This document shows, piece after piece, positions 21,079 to 30,687 of a stretch of DNA of 64,000 nucleotides (within the stretch, counting starts at the first letter, position 1; every line of letters starts with the position of its first letter). A program made the position numbers and the translations under genes. The notes under the pieces are model-generated. The model was not told the origin of the DNA. It worked only from the letters and a program-made list of their open reading frames with translations, and ran no database searches. The stretch covers positions 186,001 through 250,000 of the forward strand of contig JAQTMZ010000002.1 of assembly GCA_028714075.1 (NCBI GenBank). The letters run 5' to 3'. Source of the DNA: Gallionella sp. GTDB taxonomy: Bacteria > Pseudomonadota > Gammaproteobacteria > Burkholderiales > Gallionellaceae.

Positions 21079-22173
21079 TCAGGTATTTAGCATTACAACT
21101 TTCGGAAATACGGTGCTGTGGTTCTGCGCCATGTCCGCAACTTTAACTGCAACGCGCCGCGCAATCTGTTTATATGACTTTGCGATGTTGCCGTCCGGGT
21201 CGGCGACTACCGTAGGCTTGCCGGAATCGGTCTGTTCGCGAATGCGGATATCCAGCGGCAGGCTGCCGAGCAGCTCGGTATTGTAATCGGCGCACATCTT
21301 TTCGCCGCCGCCCGACCCGAAAATATGTTCTTCGTGCCCGCATTTGGAGCAGATGTGCGTGCTCATGTTTTCCACGATGCCGATAATCTTGACGCCGACC
21401 TTTTCGAACATCTTGAGCCCCTTGCGCGCATCCATCAGCGCGATGTCCTGCGGCGTGGTCACAATGATTGCGCCGGTCACCGGCATTTGCTGGGCCAGCG
21501 AAAGCTGGATGTCGCCGGTGCCGGGCGGCAAATCCACGATCAAATAGTCCAGGTCATCCCAGTGCGTCTGGCGCAGCAATTGATTCAGCGCCTGGATGGC
21601 CATCGGGCCGCGCCAGATCATCGGTGTATCATCTTTGCCGACGAGAAAACCGATGGACATCGCCTGCAAGCCATGATTGGTCATCGGTTCCACGAGATTG
21701 GTGCCGCTGGTCTCGGGATGGCCGGAAATGCCCAGCATGGTCGGCTGCGAAGGCCCGTAAATATCGGCATCCAGCACGCCGACACGCGCGCCTTCGGCAG
21801 CCAGGGCCAGCGCGATATTTACCGCCGTGGTGGATTTGCCCACACCGCCCTTGCCGCTCGCTACCGCGATGATATTTTTTACACCGGGCACCAGTTTTAC
21901 GCCTTGCTGTACCGCGTGCGGCACCACTTTGCTGGTTACGTTAACGCTGACCTTGCCGCTGCCCGGCAGCGCTGCCTTGAGATGCGCTTCGATTTTCGCG
22001 CGAATCTCGCCCAGCACGCTCTGTGCGGGGTAGCCAAGCAAAATATCCAGCGACACATCGTTGCCGCTGATATTGATGTTCTTCAAAGATTTGCCGCTGG
22101 CAAAATCTTTTTTGGTGTTCGGGTCGATCAAATTCTTCAATGCGCCTTGCACATCGGCTTCACTAAAACTCAT
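21079..22173 (-). CDS. apbC: Mrp/ApbC P-loop Fe-S cluster carrier
   Basis: Cytosolic ATPase that carries and delivers Fe-S clusters. 364 residues: N-terminal MIP18-like domain (VQGALKNLIDPNTKKDF), deviant Walker A GKGGVGKSTTAVN near residue 102, YGPSQPTMLG, PPGTGDIQLSLAQ, and the cluster-binding CSKCG motif (~res 273). A ribosome site (GGAG) precedes the ATG at 22171-22173. The CXXC is intact, so carrier function is likely. Confidence 0.92.
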   Translation of the reverse strand: MSFSEADVQGALKNLIDPNTKKDFASGKSLKNINISGNDVSLDILLGYPAQSVLGEIRAKIEAHLKAALPGSGKVSVNVTSKVVPHAVQQGVKLVPGVKNIIAVASGKGGVGKSTTAVNIALALAAEGARVGVLDADIYGPSQPTMLGISGHPETSGTNLVEPMTNHGLQAMSIGFLVGKDDTPMIWRGPMAIQALNQLLRQTHWDDLDYLIVDLPPGTGDIQLSLAQQMPVTGAIIVTTPQDIALMDARKGLKMFEKVGVKIIGIVENMSTHICSKCGHEEHIFGSGGGEKMCADYNTELLGSLPLDIRIREQTDSGKPTVVADPDGNIAKSYKQIARRVAVKVADMAQNHSTVFPKVVMLNT

Positions 22174-22334
22174 TATTTACTCCTGAAAATCATATAAAAA
22201 TAAAGACTGGATTCAAAACTGATGCAGCCAGACCCGGCATTTTAACTCAATGGCAGGCCAGCCTGCCGGGTCAGCCGCGCGCCAGCCGTTTTGCGGGCTG
22301 GCGAATTGGCAAAAGATGGTGAAATATGAGCCGC

Positions 22335-22745
22335 TCAGGCGTGCCCGCAGCCGCTGCCACAGCCGCTTTTCTTTGTTTCGGGCTGGTTGCCGGGTTCGCG
22401 GCTTGCGCCCACCGCAGCCAATTGCGCCAGATATTCTTGCCACAAATCGGCCTGATGTTTGCCCAGGTTGTAAAGATAATCCCAGGAATAAAGACCGGAG
22501 TCGTGCCCATCGTCAAATACGATCTTCATTGCATAATTGCCAACCGGAAGAACCTCGAGCACCCCGACATTCTTCTTGCCTACCTGCAGTGTCCCCTGGC
22601 CGACGCCATGCCCCCGCACTTCGGCTGACGGCGAATACACCCGCAAAAACTCATATGGCAACATGTAATTGGCATCGTCGCCATATGTGATTTCGAGCAC
22701 GCGGGATTGTTGGTGCAACTTAATTTCGGTAGGGTGTCCTGACAT
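22335..22745 (-). CDS. DUF971/GBBH-like domain protein
   Basis: 136 residues. The DUF971 domain (EIKLHQQSRVLEITYGDD, LPYEFLRVYSPSAEVRGH, YAMKIVFDDGHDSGLYSWDYL) resembles the N-terminal domain of gamma-butyrobetaine hydroxylases and the IscX/ApbC-linked proteins. The tail CGSGCGHA is a Cys-rich metal-binding-looking end. Neighbourhood with apbC supports a link to Fe-S metabolism (inference). Confidence 0.8.
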   Translation of the reverse strand: MSGHPTEIKLHQQSRVLEITYGDDANYMLPYEFLRVYSPSAEVRGHGVGQGTLQVGKKNVGVLEVLPVGNYAMKIVFDDGHDSGLYSWDYLYNLGKHQADLWQEYLAQLAAVGASREPGNQPETKKSGCGSGCGHA

Positions 22746-22843
22746 GATTCCGGATTAGCTCCTTAAAGTTTTGTGCAGCAGATTTATTGCGCGTAACAAT
22801 TATACTTCAGCGGCTATTACTTTAATTCTAAAAACGGCGATTG

Positions 22844-22936
22844 GTCCGCGAAAAACACGAAAGACATAAAATAAATCAATAGCATGCACAGATTTAATTG
22901 TTTACCCATTTCGTGCCTTTCGTGTTTTTCGCGGAC
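22844..22936. repeat. 20-bp perfect inverted repeat in spacer
   Basis: GTCCGCGAAAAACACGAAAG and its exact reverse complement, 53 bp apart, in the spacer upstream of the DUF971 gene and downstream of hemF. Recognised as a dispersed intergenic repeat type of many proteobacteria; the arms and spacer would form a long hairpin. Confidence 0.75.
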
Positions 22937-22987
22937 AACTCTTTTCCTGAATAGCTAATAAAACATCCACCTTCCAACAGCCTCAAA

Positions 22988-23896
22988 TCACACCCAGTTT
23001 TTCGGCACTAAAAATTTCTCATACAACTCCGCTTCCGGCGTACCCGGCTCAGGGTGCCAGTCGTAGCGCCATTTCACCAGCGGCGGCATGGACATCAGGA
23101 TGGACTCGGTGCGCCCGCTGGTTTGCAGGCCGAAGATGGTACCGCGGTCGATCACCAGGTTGAATTCGACATAGCGCCCGCGCCGGTAAAGCTGGAAGTC
23201 GCGTTCGCGCTCACCGTAGGGCGTGTCCATGCGCCGCTCCAGAATCGGCATATAGGCTGACAGGAAATGGTCGCCGACGCTTCGCTGGATCGCGAAAGCG
23301 GTGGCGAAATCTGGCTCGGAAAGGTCATCGAAGAAGATACCGCCAATGCCGCGTTGTTCGTTGCGGTGCTTGAGATAAAAATAATCGTCGCACCACTTCT
23401 TGTATTTTGGATACAGCCCATCGCCAAACGGCGCGAGTGAGTTCTTGCAGGTTTGGTGAAAATGCACCGCGTCTTCCGCGAAGCCGTAATAAGGCGTCAG
23501 ATCCATGCTGCCGCCGAACCAAAACACCGGCTGCTCACCATCTTTCATCGCGACGAACATGCGCACGTTGGCATGGGCGGTGGGCGCGTAGGGATTGCGC
23601 GGATGCAGCACCAGCGACACGCCCAGCGCCTCCCAGCGGCGGCCCGCCAGTTCGGGACGATGCGCGGTCGCGGAAGGCGGCATCCGGTCGCCCGTCACAT
23701 GCGAGAACGCCACGCCGCCGCGCTCCAGCACATTGCCTTCTTCGAGGATGCAGCTTATGCCACCGCCCCTGTTATCGTCTTTGTCCCAGGTGTCGCGGCG
23801 GAATTGCTTGCCGTCTGCCTGTTCCAGGCGTGCGACGATCGTATCCTGCAACTCGATCAGATATTTTTTGACGGCGGCGGAATCGAAGTTGCTCAT
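22988..23896 (-). CDS. hemF: oxygen-dependent coproporphyrinogen III oxidase
   Basis: Converts coproporphyrinogen III to protoporphyrinogen IX using oxygen. 302 residues from ATG 23894-23896 (upstream open frame rejected: [13 protein letters not shown] is the family start). Motifs: [63 protein letters not shown] and [14 protein letters not shown]. Implies an aerobic or microaerobic life style. Confidence 0.95.
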   Translation of the reverse strand: MSNFDSAAVKKYLIELQDTIVARLEQADGKQFRRDTWDKDDNRGGGISCILEEGNVLERGGVAFSHVTGDRMPPSATAHRPELAGRRWEALGVSLVLHPRNPYAPTAHANVRMFVAMKDGEQPVFWFGGSMDLTPYYGFAEDAVHFHQTCKNSLAPFGDGLYPKYKKWCDDYFYLKHRNEQRGIGGIFFDDLSEPDFATAFAIQRSVGDHFLSAYMPILERRMDTPYGERERDFQLYRRGRYVEFNLVIDRGTIFGLQTSGRTESILMSMPPLVKWRYDWHPEPGTPEAELYEKFLVPKNWV

Positions 23897-23898
23897 GT

Positions 23899-24456
23899 TT
23901 ATTTGCGAATGATTTGGCCATCCGCCCATGCGCGGATCGTGGAAGGTTTCTTGCGTTTGCCCATGCGCCCCGGCAGCACCCACACCTTGCGCCCGAACAA
24001 GCGCTGGCATTGCGCGTAAGTCCTGGCGGGATGCTGGCCGCTGCGGTTGGCGCTGGTGGAAACCAGCGCGCTGTTCACGCTGCGACAAAGTTGCGCGGCT
24101 TGGCGGTGCGCGGTGATGCGCACCGCCAGCGTGTCATGCGTGCCACGCAGCCAGCGCGGCGCGGAATGGTGAGCCGGCATCAGGCAGGTGATTACCTGCG
24201 CGCCTGCCTCATGCAGTTGCCGCTGTTCGGCGGGGGTGAGCGGTTGCAGGTAGTGCGCCACTTGATGGTAACTTGCGGCGATCAGGATCAGCCCTTTACG
24301 CTGCGGGCGTTGTTTGAGTTTAAGCAGGCGCTGTACGGCGACGCGATTGTCCGGGTCGCAGCCCAGCCCGTAGCAGGATTCGGTGGGATAGGCGATCAGG
24401 CCACCGCGCCTGAGGTGCGCGGCAATGCGGCGATACGATGCACTGTGGCGAAACAA
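23899..24456 (-). CDS. tsaC: threonylcarbamoyl-AMP synthase (YrdC/Sua5 type)
   Basis: Makes L-threonylcarbamoyl-AMP for t6A37 tRNA modification. 185 residues: [36 protein letters not shown]-like AVRITAH and [10 protein letters not shown]. Start is TTG at 24454-24456, immediately after the purD stop (TAATTG), with AGGAAG of the purD end as ribosome site, so it is translationally coupled to purD. Confidence 0.88.
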   Translation of the reverse strand: MFRHSASYRRIAAHLRRGGLIAYPTESCYGLGCDPDNRVAVQRLLKLKQRPQRKGLILIAASYHQVAHYLQPLTPAEQRQLHEAGAQVITCLMPAHHSAPRWLRGTHDTLAVRITAHRQAAQLCRSVNSALVSTSANRSGQHPARTYAQCQRLFGRKVWVLPGRMGKRKKPSTIRAWADGQIIRK

Positions 24457-25746
24457 TTACTTCCTGTTGGCAATGGCGCGCCAGCCGATGTCGCGACGCA
24501 TCTGGCAGCCGTCGAAGTGGATGGTGTCGGCAATCTCATAAGCGCATTTCTGCGCCATTTTTACCATGGTGCCCAGCGCGGTGATGCACAGCACGCGCCC
24601 GCCGTTGGTCACCACCTTGCCGTCCTGCATGGTCGTGCCGGCGTGGAACACATGTGCGTCTTCCATGCTTTTCGCCAGTTGGCTGTTGGGCAAGCCGGTG
24701 ATGACATCGCCCTTGCGCGGCGTGTCGGGGTAATTCGCGGCGGCCAGCACCACGCCGAGCGCGGTACGCCGGTCCCACTCCGCTTCCACCTTGTCCAGCG
24801 TGCCGTCGATGGCGTGTTCGATGATCGCGGCGAAATCGCTTTTCAGGCGCAGCATGATCGGCTGGGTTTCCGGGTCGCCCATGCGGCAGTTGAATTCCAG
24901 CACCTTGGCGTTGCCCTGCGCATCGATCATCAGCCCGGCATACAGGAAGCCGGTATAGGTGATGCCTTCCTTTTCCATGCCGCGCACCACCGGCTGGATC
25001 ACCTCGCGCAGCACGCGCGCATGAAGCTGCGGGGTGACCACCGGCGCGGGCGAATATGCGCCCATGCCGCCGGTATTGGGACCGGTGTCGCCATCCAGCA
25101 GGCGCTTGTGATCCTGGCTGGTAGCCAGCGCCAGCACGTTCTTGCCGTCCACCATGACGATGAAGCTGGCCTCTTCGCCTGCAAGGTATTCCTCGACCAC
25201 CACGCGCGCGCCGGCGTCACCCAGCTTGTTGTCGGACAGCATCATATCGATTGCGGCAAACGCTTCTTCCTTGGTCATCGCCACGACCACGCCCTTGCCC
25301 GCCGCCAGCCCGTCTGCCTTGATGACGATCGGTGCACCGTGTTTTTTCACATAGGCATGGGCCGCCTTGATGTCGCTGAAGGTCTCGAAAAACGCGGTGG
25401 GAATGTTGTGGCGCACCATGAAACGCTTGGCGAAATCCTTGGAGGATTCCAGTTGCGCGGCGGCCTTGGTCGGGCCGAATATTTTCAGCCCGGCGGCGCG
25501 GAACGCATCCACGATACCCGCCGCCAGCGGCGCTTCCGGGCCGACCACGGTCATGTAGATATCTTCGCGCTGCACGAATTCGATCAGCTCGGGAATGGCG
25601 CTGAGAGCGACATTCTCCACGCCGTCCTCCAGCGCGGTGCCCGCATTGCCCGGTGCGACATACACCTTCTGCACCTTGGCACCCTGCGCCAGGCGCCATG
25701 CCAGCGCGTGCTCGCGTCCGCCGGAACCGATAACCAGAATTTTCAT
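24457..25746 (-). CDS. purD: phosphoribosylamine-glycine ligase
   Basis: ATP-grasp ligase making GAR in purine synthesis. 429 residues from MKILVIGSGGREHALAW; ATP-grasp motifs IVIKADGLAAGKGVVVA and EEYLAGEEASFIVMVDG; GPNTGGMGAYSPAP; and EFNCRMGDPETQP for Mg binding. The upstream in-frame extension is read-through of a repeat and was excluded. purH lies upstream on the same strand, tsaC downstream. Confidence 0.95.
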   Translation of the reverse strand: MKILVIGSGGREHALAWRLAQGAKVQKVYVAPGNAGTALEDGVENVALSAIPELIEFVQREDIYMTVVGPEAPLAAGIVDAFRAAGLKIFGPTKAAAQLESSKDFAKRFMVRHNIPTAFFETFSDIKAAHAYVKKHGAPIVIKADGLAAGKGVVVAMTKEEAFAAIDMMLSDNKLGDAGARVVVEEYLAGEEASFIVMVDGKNVLALATSQDHKRLLDGDTGPNTGGMGAYSPAPVVTPQLHARVLREVIQPVVRGMEKEGITYTGFLYAGLMIDAQGNAKVLEFNCRMGDPETQPIMLRLKSDFAAIIEHAIDGTLDKVEAEWDRRTALGVVLAAANYPDTPRKGDVITGLPNSQLAKSMEDAHVFHAGTTMQDGKVVTNGGRVLCITALGTMVKMAQKCAYEIADTIHFDGCQMRRDIGWRAIANRK

Positions 25747-25760
25747 TTCAACCCCTTTTT

Positions 25761-25822
25761 GCCACAGAGCACACAGAGAGAAGCAAGCCGGTTTTCTCTG
25801 TGATCTCTGTGTACTCTGTGGC
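25761..25822. repeat. GCCACAGAG-type inverted repeat in purH-purD spacer
   Basis: GCCACAGAGCACACAGAGA and TCTCTGTGTACTCTGTGGC, one mismatch, 24 bp apart. Known dispersed repeat type. It fills the purH-purD spacer and would lie in the purD leader RNA. Confidence 0.75.
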
Positions 25823-25831
25823 TGGATGTTT

Positions 25832-27397
25832 TTAGTGTCTAAAGTGACGGAAACCCGTAAAGACCATAGCCAGCCCATGCTCGTCCGCCGCCGCGATCAC
25901 TTCCGCGTCGCGCATCGAGCCGCCGGGCTGGATCACCGCTTTCGCGCCGGCTTCTGCCAGCACGTCGATGCCGTCGCGGAACGGGAAGAACGCGTCGGAC
26001 GACACTACGGAATTCTTCAGGCTCAAACCCGCATTTTGCGCCTTGATGCTGGCGATGCGCGTGCTGTCCACGCGGCTCATCTGTCCTGCACCGACACCCA
26101 GCGTCTGGCCGTTTTTGCAAAAAACAATCGCGTTGGATTTCACGTATTTCGCCACGCGCCACGCGAACAGCAGGTCTTGCAGTTGTTCGTTGCTCGGTTG
26201 TGCCTTGCTTACTACTTTGAGTTGCGCGGCCTGCACGTTGAGCGCGTCCGGCGATTGCACCAGCAGGCCGCCGCTGACGCGCTTGAAGTCGAACTGGTTG
26301 TGCGCGTTGGACAGCGGCACGGTGAGCACGCGCACGTTCTGCTTCGCCGCCGTGACCTTGAGCGCGGCCTCCGAGGCGGATGGCGCGATGATCAGCTCGA
26401 CGAACTGGTTGGCGGTGATCTGCGCGGCGGAGGCTTCGTCCAGCTCGCGGTTGAAGGCGATGATGCCGCCGAATGCCGAGGTGGTGTCGGTCGCGTAGGC
26501 CAGCTTGTAGGCATTCAGCGCGCTGTCGGCGATGGCCACGCCGCACGGGTTTGCGTGCTTGACGATCACGCAGGCGGGCTGCTCGAAAGTCTTGACCAGC
26601 TCCCACGCGGCGTCGGCGTCGCCGATGTTGTTGTAGGACAGCTCTTTGCCCTGCAACTGGGTATAGTCGGCGATGCCGCCCGGCACCGGGTTGAGGTCGC
26701 GGTAGAACGCGGCGCTCTGGTGCGGATTCTCGCCGTAGCGCATGTCCTGCACCTTGGCGAAGTTGAAATTGATCTGCGCCGGGAACGCGCTTTTCGTGCC
26801 GTCCGCATCGATCGCGGTGAGGTAGTTGCTGATCGCGGAATCGTAGGCGGCGGTGTGCGAGTAGGCTTTCTTCGCCAGATCGAAACGCGTCGCGTCGCTC
26901 ACCGCGCCGCTGTTGGTCTGCATCTCGGCCAGCACGTCCGCGTAGTCCGCCGGGTCGGTGACGATGGCGACATGTGCATGGTTCTTCGCCGCCGCGCGCA
27001 CCATCGTCGGGCCGCCGATGTCGATATTCTCGATGGCATCTTCCAGCGTGCAGCCGGGCTTGGCGACGGTTGCCGCGAACGGATACAGGTTGACCACCAC
27101 CAGATCGATGGTCGGGATGCCGTGCTTTTCCAGCGTGGCGACATGCTCCGGCAGATCGCGCCGCGCCAGGATGCCCGCGTGGACTTTCGGTTGCAGCGTC
27201 TTCACGCGTCCATCCAGCATTTCCGGAAAGCCGGTGTAGTCCGCCACCTCGGTGACCGGGATGCCGTTGTCGGCGAACAGCTTGGCGGTGCCGCCGGTGG
27301 ACAGGATTTTTACGCCGAGCTGGTTCAGGCCCTGCGCGAATTCGAGAACGCCGGACTTGTCCGACACGCTGATGAGTGCTTGTTTGATCGTTGCCAT
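25832..27397 (-). CDS. purH: bifunctional AICAR formyltransferase/IMP cyclohydrolase
   Basis: Last two steps of IMP synthesis. 521 residues: N-terminal IMP cyclohydrolase domain ([41 protein letters not shown]) and C-terminal transformylase ([38 protein letters not shown], with the catalytic Lys-His in KHANPCG). Start chosen at [11 protein letters not shown]; the preceding in-frame TTG extension has no family support. Confidence 0.96.
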   Translation of the reverse strand: MATIKQALISVSDKSGVLEFAQGLNQLGVKILSTGGTAKLFADNGIPVTEVADYTGFPEMLDGRVKTLQPKVHAGILARRDLPEHVATLEKHGIPTIDLVVVNLYPFAATVAKPGCTLEDAIENIDIGGPTMVRAAAKNHAHVAIVTDPADYADVLAEMQTNSGAVSDATRFDLAKKAYSHTAAYDSAISNYLTAIDADGTKSAFPAQINFNFAKVQDMRYGENPHQSAAFYRDLNPVPGGIADYTQLQGKELSYNNIGDADAAWELVKTFEQPACVIVKHANPCGVAIADSALNAYKLAYATDTTSAFGGIIAFNRELDEASAAQITANQFVELIIAPSASEAALKVTAAKQNVRVLTVPLSNAHNQFDFKRVSGGLLVQSPDALNVQAAQLKVVSKAQPSNEQLQDLLFAWRVAKYVKSNAIVFCKNGQTLGVGAGQMSRVDSTRIASIKAQNAGLSLKNSVVSSDAFFPFRDGIDVLAEAGAKAVIQPGGSMRDAEVIAAADEHGLAMVFTGFRHFRH

Positions 27398-27464
27398 GGT
27401 GGTTTCAATTAAATATAAAAAATTCTGGTTTGCCTTCTTGTGCGGCAAGTGAAAAGGCGATTGA

Positions 27465-27516
27465 ATCCGCAGATTACACAGATTCAGTTGCTTAAAATCT
27501 GTTTAATTTGCGGGCA
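27465..27516. repeat. CCGCAGATTACACAGATT-type repeat
   Basis: Imperfect inverted repeat (AATCCGCAGATTACACAGAT versus AAATCTGTTTAATTTGCGGG on the same strand) in the fis-purH spacer; another dispersed intergenic repeat type. Confidence 0.6.
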
Positions 27517-27531
27517 ACTGTTTTTTCAGAG

Positions 27532-27783
27532 TTACGCAATTCCGTGCTGCTGCATCTTCTTGCGCAGGGTATTGCGGTTGATGCCGAGCATCTCCGCCGC
27601 GCGGGTCTGGTTGCCGCCGACATGTTCCAGCACCATTTCAAGCAGCGGCTTCTCGACACAGGCTATTACCATGTCATACATGTCGCAGCAGGGCTCTTCG
27701 CCGTCGAGGTCCTTGAAATATTCCTTGAGTGACTTGCGCACGTAGCGCGCCATGTCATTTTCGCTTATCAGGCAATCGCTCAT
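27532..27783 (-). CDS. fis: Fis family nucleoid-associated DNA-binding protein
   Basis: 83 residues with the C-terminal Fis helix-turn-helix NQTRAAEMLGINRNTLRKKM and the helical dimerisation region before it. Fis bends DNA and controls rRNA and growth-phase genes. Its ATG overlaps the dusB stop (ATGA), the dusB-fis arrangement conserved across proteobacteria. Size is slightly below E. coli Fis (98 aa) and lacks the beta-hairpin arm, as usual in betaproteobacteria. Confidence 0.92.
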   Translation of the reverse strand: MSDCLISENDMARYVRKSLKEYFKDLDGEEPCCDMYDMVIACVEKPLLEMVLEHVGGNQTRAAEMLGINRNTLRKKMQQHGIA

Positions 27784-28787
27784 GCCGCTAACCTTTCGCT
27801 GTAGTGCAACTGTGCTTCATGCTGCGCTTGTTGCGCAAAAAAATCGTCCACTGCGGCCAACTGTCCGCTAACGCTTTCCAATTGATTCATGTGATGGCGA
27901 AACTGCGCCGAACCGGCCAACCCCTTGGTGTACCAGGAGATATGTTTGCGCGCCACGCGCAACCCGTTGTGTTCGCCGTAGAAGTCATACAGCTCTTGCA
28001 CATGCCCCAGCAGCACGCGATGGATTTCGCCGCTTTCCGGCGCGGGCAGATGCGCGCCGGTCTTGAGAAAATATTCGATTTCGCGGAACAGCCACGGGCG
28101 GCCTTGCGCCGCGCGGCCGATCATCACGGCATCCGCGCCGGTGTATTCCAGCACGTATTTGGCTTTCTCCGGCGTGGTGATGTCGCCGTTGGCGATGATG
28201 GGGATGTTCACGCTGGCCTTGACCGCCGCGATGGTGTCGTATTCGGCATCGCCGGTATAGGCGCAAGCGCGGGTACGCCCATGTATCGCCAGCGCCTGTA
28301 TGCCGGCCGCTTCGGCAATTTTGGCGATGCGTATCGCGTTGCGGTTGTGCTTGTCCCAGCCGGTGCGAATCTTCAGCGTGACCGGCACATTCACCGCGCC
28401 GACCACCGCTTCCAGCAATTGGGCGACCAGAGGTTCGTTTTGCAGCAGCGCGGAACCCGCCATCACATTGCAGATTTTTTTTGCCGGGCAGCCCATGTTG
28501 ATATCGATGATTTGTGCGCCGCGATCCACGTTATATTTGGCGGCCTGTGCCAGCATTTTGGCATCGGCGCCGACAATCTGCACCGAAATCGGGTCGGCTT
28601 CGCCTTCATGGTTGGCGCGGCGCTTGGTCTTTTCCGAACCGTACAGCAGCGAATTGGACGCCACCATTTCGCTCACCGCCATGCCCGCGCCCATGCGTTT
28701 GCACAACATGCGGAACGGGCGATCGGTTACCCCGGCCATGGGGGCGACGATGAGGTTGTTTTTTAGTTGGTAGGAGCCGATGCGCAT
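27780..28787 (-). CDS. dusB: tRNA-dihydrouridine synthase B
   Basis: FMN-dependent reductase making dihydrouridine in tRNA. 335 residues from MRIGSYQLKNNLIVAPMAGV; catalytic Cys in IDINMGCPAKKI; KIRTGWDKHNRNA; AIHGRTRACAYTG; ANGDITTPEKA; and MIGRAAQGRPWLF. The start at 28785-28787 is the family start; a longer frame exists upstream. Operon with fis. Confidence 0.94.
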   Translation of the reverse strand: MRIGSYQLKNNLIVAPMAGVTDRPFRMLCKRMGAGMAVSEMVASNSLLYGSEKTKRRANHEGEADPISVQIVGADAKMLAQAAKYNVDRGAQIIDINMGCPAKKICNVMAGSALLQNEPLVAQLLEAVVGAVNVPVTLKIRTGWDKHNRNAIRIAKIAEAAGIQALAIHGRTRACAYTGDAEYDTIAAVKASVNIPIIANGDITTPEKAKYVLEYTGADAVMIGRAAQGRPWLFREIEYFLKTGAHLPAPESGEIHRVLLGHVQELYDFYGEHNGLRVARKHISWYTKGLAGSAQFRHHMNQLESVSGQLAAVDDFFAQQAQHEAQLHYSERLAA

Positions 28788-29001
28788 GGCAGTTCTTTGC
28801 GATGGTGGAGGGCAATTATAAATGAAACTTGGTGTCATGTTATGATTGTCGCCATGAATTTTAACCGGTATTTGCAAAAGTAGGCAGGCGGCTTATAGCG
28901 GCCCCTGGAAATTCAGATTTTCGGGCATCCGCCGTTGCGCGCCTTGTGCAAGCAGGATCAGGATGCCATCGTTTACATCAACACAACCAAAAAGAATGCC
29001 C

Positions 29002-29724
29002 ATGAAAAAATCCTCTGCACTGCACTCACTGAAGTGGCTGGTCCCGTTTTTGCTGGTCATGTTGCCTGCCGCCCAAGCCGGTGAAAATGAAATCCGCCAG
29101 TCGTTGCAAAGCAAGTTTCCCAATATCGGCAAGATCGAGCACATCGTCAAAACGCCTTATGCGGAGCTTTATGAGATTGTCGTCGACGACCAGCTTTTGT
29201 ATACCGATGCGCAAGGGCAATACCTGTTCGACGGCAGCGTGATCGACGTGAAAAATCGCCGCAACCTGAGCGAGGAGCGCCGGCGCCAATTGTTTGCCAT
29301 CGAATTCGACAAGCTTCCGTTCGACCTTGCGATAAAGAAGGTGAAGGGCAACGGCAAGCGCAAGCTGGCGTATTTCACCGACCCGAATTGCGGCTTCTGC
29401 AAACGCCTGGAAAAAGAGCTATCCAAAGTCAGCGATGTCACGCTGTACTTTTTCTTGTATCCGATCCTGCAGGGCTCGGATGAGATCGCGCGCAATGTGT
29501 ACTGCGCGAAAGATCCGGCCAAGGCATGGGATGCCTGGATGCTGGGCGGTGTCGCACCAGCCCATGTGGTTTGCGATACGCCGATCGACAAGGTAATGGC
29601 ATTGGGCAAGAAGCATCATGTCGACGGCACGCCCAATCTGATTTTTGGTGACGGGACGCAAGTCCCGGGATATTTGCCTGCGGAAGAACTGGAAAAACGC
29701 TTGAATGGAACCGGCAAAAAATAA
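29002..29724 (+). CDS. dsbC: thiol:disulfide interchange protein DsbC/DsbG family
   Basis: Periplasmic disulfide isomerase. 240 residues: signal peptide (KWLVPFLLVMLPAAQA), N-terminal dimerisation domain, and thioredoxin-like domain with CGFC active site in YFTDPNCGFCKRLEKEL and the cis-Pro loop GTPNLIFGDG. Two further Cys (NVYCAK, HVVCDT) match the structural disulfide of DsbC. Start could also be ATG 28996, two codons upstream. Confidence 0.88.
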   Translation: MKKSSALHSLKWLVPFLLVMLPAAQAGENEIRQSLQSKFPNIGKIEHIVKTPYAELYEIVVDDQLLYTDAQGQYLFDGSVIDVKNRRNLSEERRRQLFAIEFDKLPFDLAIKKVKGNGKRKLAYFTDPNCGFCKRLEKELSKVSDVTLYFFLYPILQGSDEIARNVYCAKDPAKAWDAWMLGGVAPAHVVCDTPIDKVMALGKKHHVDGTPNLIFGDGTQVPGYLPAEELEKRLNGTGKK

Positions 29725-29733
29725 GGTTTGTCC

Positions 29734-30687
29734 ATGAGTCCCGAAGCCGAAATTTCACGCAAACTGCTCGCTCATGCAATCGACCAGTCGCATGACGGCA
29801 TCACCATCGCCGATGCGCAGCAGAAGGGTTTTCCGCTGATTTATGTCAACCGGGGTTTTGAGAAACTGACCGGTTACACCTCCGGCGAAATCATCGGCAA
29901 CAGCTATCGCATCCTGCAGGGAACGGATACCGAGCAAGCGGGGCTTGACGTTATCCGTGCCGCCGTCGCCAAAGAGGAAGGCTGCGTCGTCACGTTGCGC
30001 AATTACCGCAAGGATGGCTCGATGTTCTGGAATGAACTCAGCATTTCTCCGGTGCATGACGCCGACGGCAAGCTCACGCACTACATCGGTATCCAGAAGG
30101 ATGTGACCGCGCGCATCCTGCTCGAGCAACACATGCACCAATCCAATCTCGATCTGCAAACGCTTAACCGGCAACTGAATACGCTGGTTTACACCGACCC
30201 TCTGGTCGGCCTCAGCAACCGCCGGCATTTCGACGAGCAGTTCACGAAACTGCTTGCCACCGCGCAACGCACCCACAGCGAGCTGTCGGTGCTGATGATC
30301 GATTTCGACCATTTCCAACAATTTAACGAGCGTTACGGCCGGGCGGCGGGGGATGAGTGCCTGCGCATGGTGGGCGATTGCATCGCCAAATCATTCGTTC
30401 GCACCTCGGACTGCACGGCGCGCTATGGCGGGGATGAGTTTGTCGTCGTATCGCTGGCCGCCAATATTGTCGAGTTACGCCATCATGCGGAAAAACTCTG
30501 CGATCAGGTGCGCGCGCTCAACATCCCGAACAGCGACTCATCGCACGGCGTGGTGACCATCAGCATCGGCGGCATTCACCGCCTGCCTGACCGGGAATCC
30601 ACCGAAGCGGACATCATCAAGCTGGCCGATCACGAACTGTTTGCCGCCCAACGCAGCGGCGGCAATTGCGTCCGTATTACGGACTGA
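29734..30687 (+). CDS. PAS(LOV-like)-GGDEF diguanylate cyclase
   Basis: 318 codons. Residues ~8-125 form a PAS domain very close to LOV domains: FEKLTGYTSGEIIGNSYRIL, then LQGTDTEQAGLD and a C-terminal FWNELSISPVHDADG...YIGIQKDVT. The LOV photo-adduct Cys (GxNCRFLQ) is replaced by Tyr (GNSYRILQG). A coiled linker leads to a GGDEF domain with an intact RYGGDEFVVV active site, so c-di-GMP synthesis is expected. It follows dsbC by 9 bp and its last 11 bp overlap the mltA end. Confidence 0.9.
   Translation: MSPEAEISRKLLAHAIDQSHDGITIADAQQKGFPLIYVNRGFEKLTGYTSGEIIGNSYRILQGTDTEQAGLDVIRAAVAKEEGCVVTLRNYRKDGSMFWNELSISPVHDADGKLTHYIGIQKDVTARILLEQHMHQSNLDLQTLNRQLNTLVYTDPLVGLSNRRHFDEQFTKLLATAQRTHSELSVLMIDFDHFQQFNERYGRAAGDECLRMVGDCIAKSFVRTSDCTARYGGDEFVVVSLAANIVELRHHAEKLCDQVRALNIPNSDSSHGVVTISIGGIHRLPDRESTEADIIKLADHELFAAQRSGGNCVRITD

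Noticed and set aside
23914..25803. 629-codon open frame on the plus strand
   Set aside because: It is antisense to tsaC and purD, which have clear family motifs; the translation is Arg/His-rich as typical of shadow frames in GC-rich DNA.
25595..27412. 605-codon open frame on the plus strand
   Set aside because: Antisense to purH and a repeat; no recognisable motif, no ribosome site, composition of a shadow frame.
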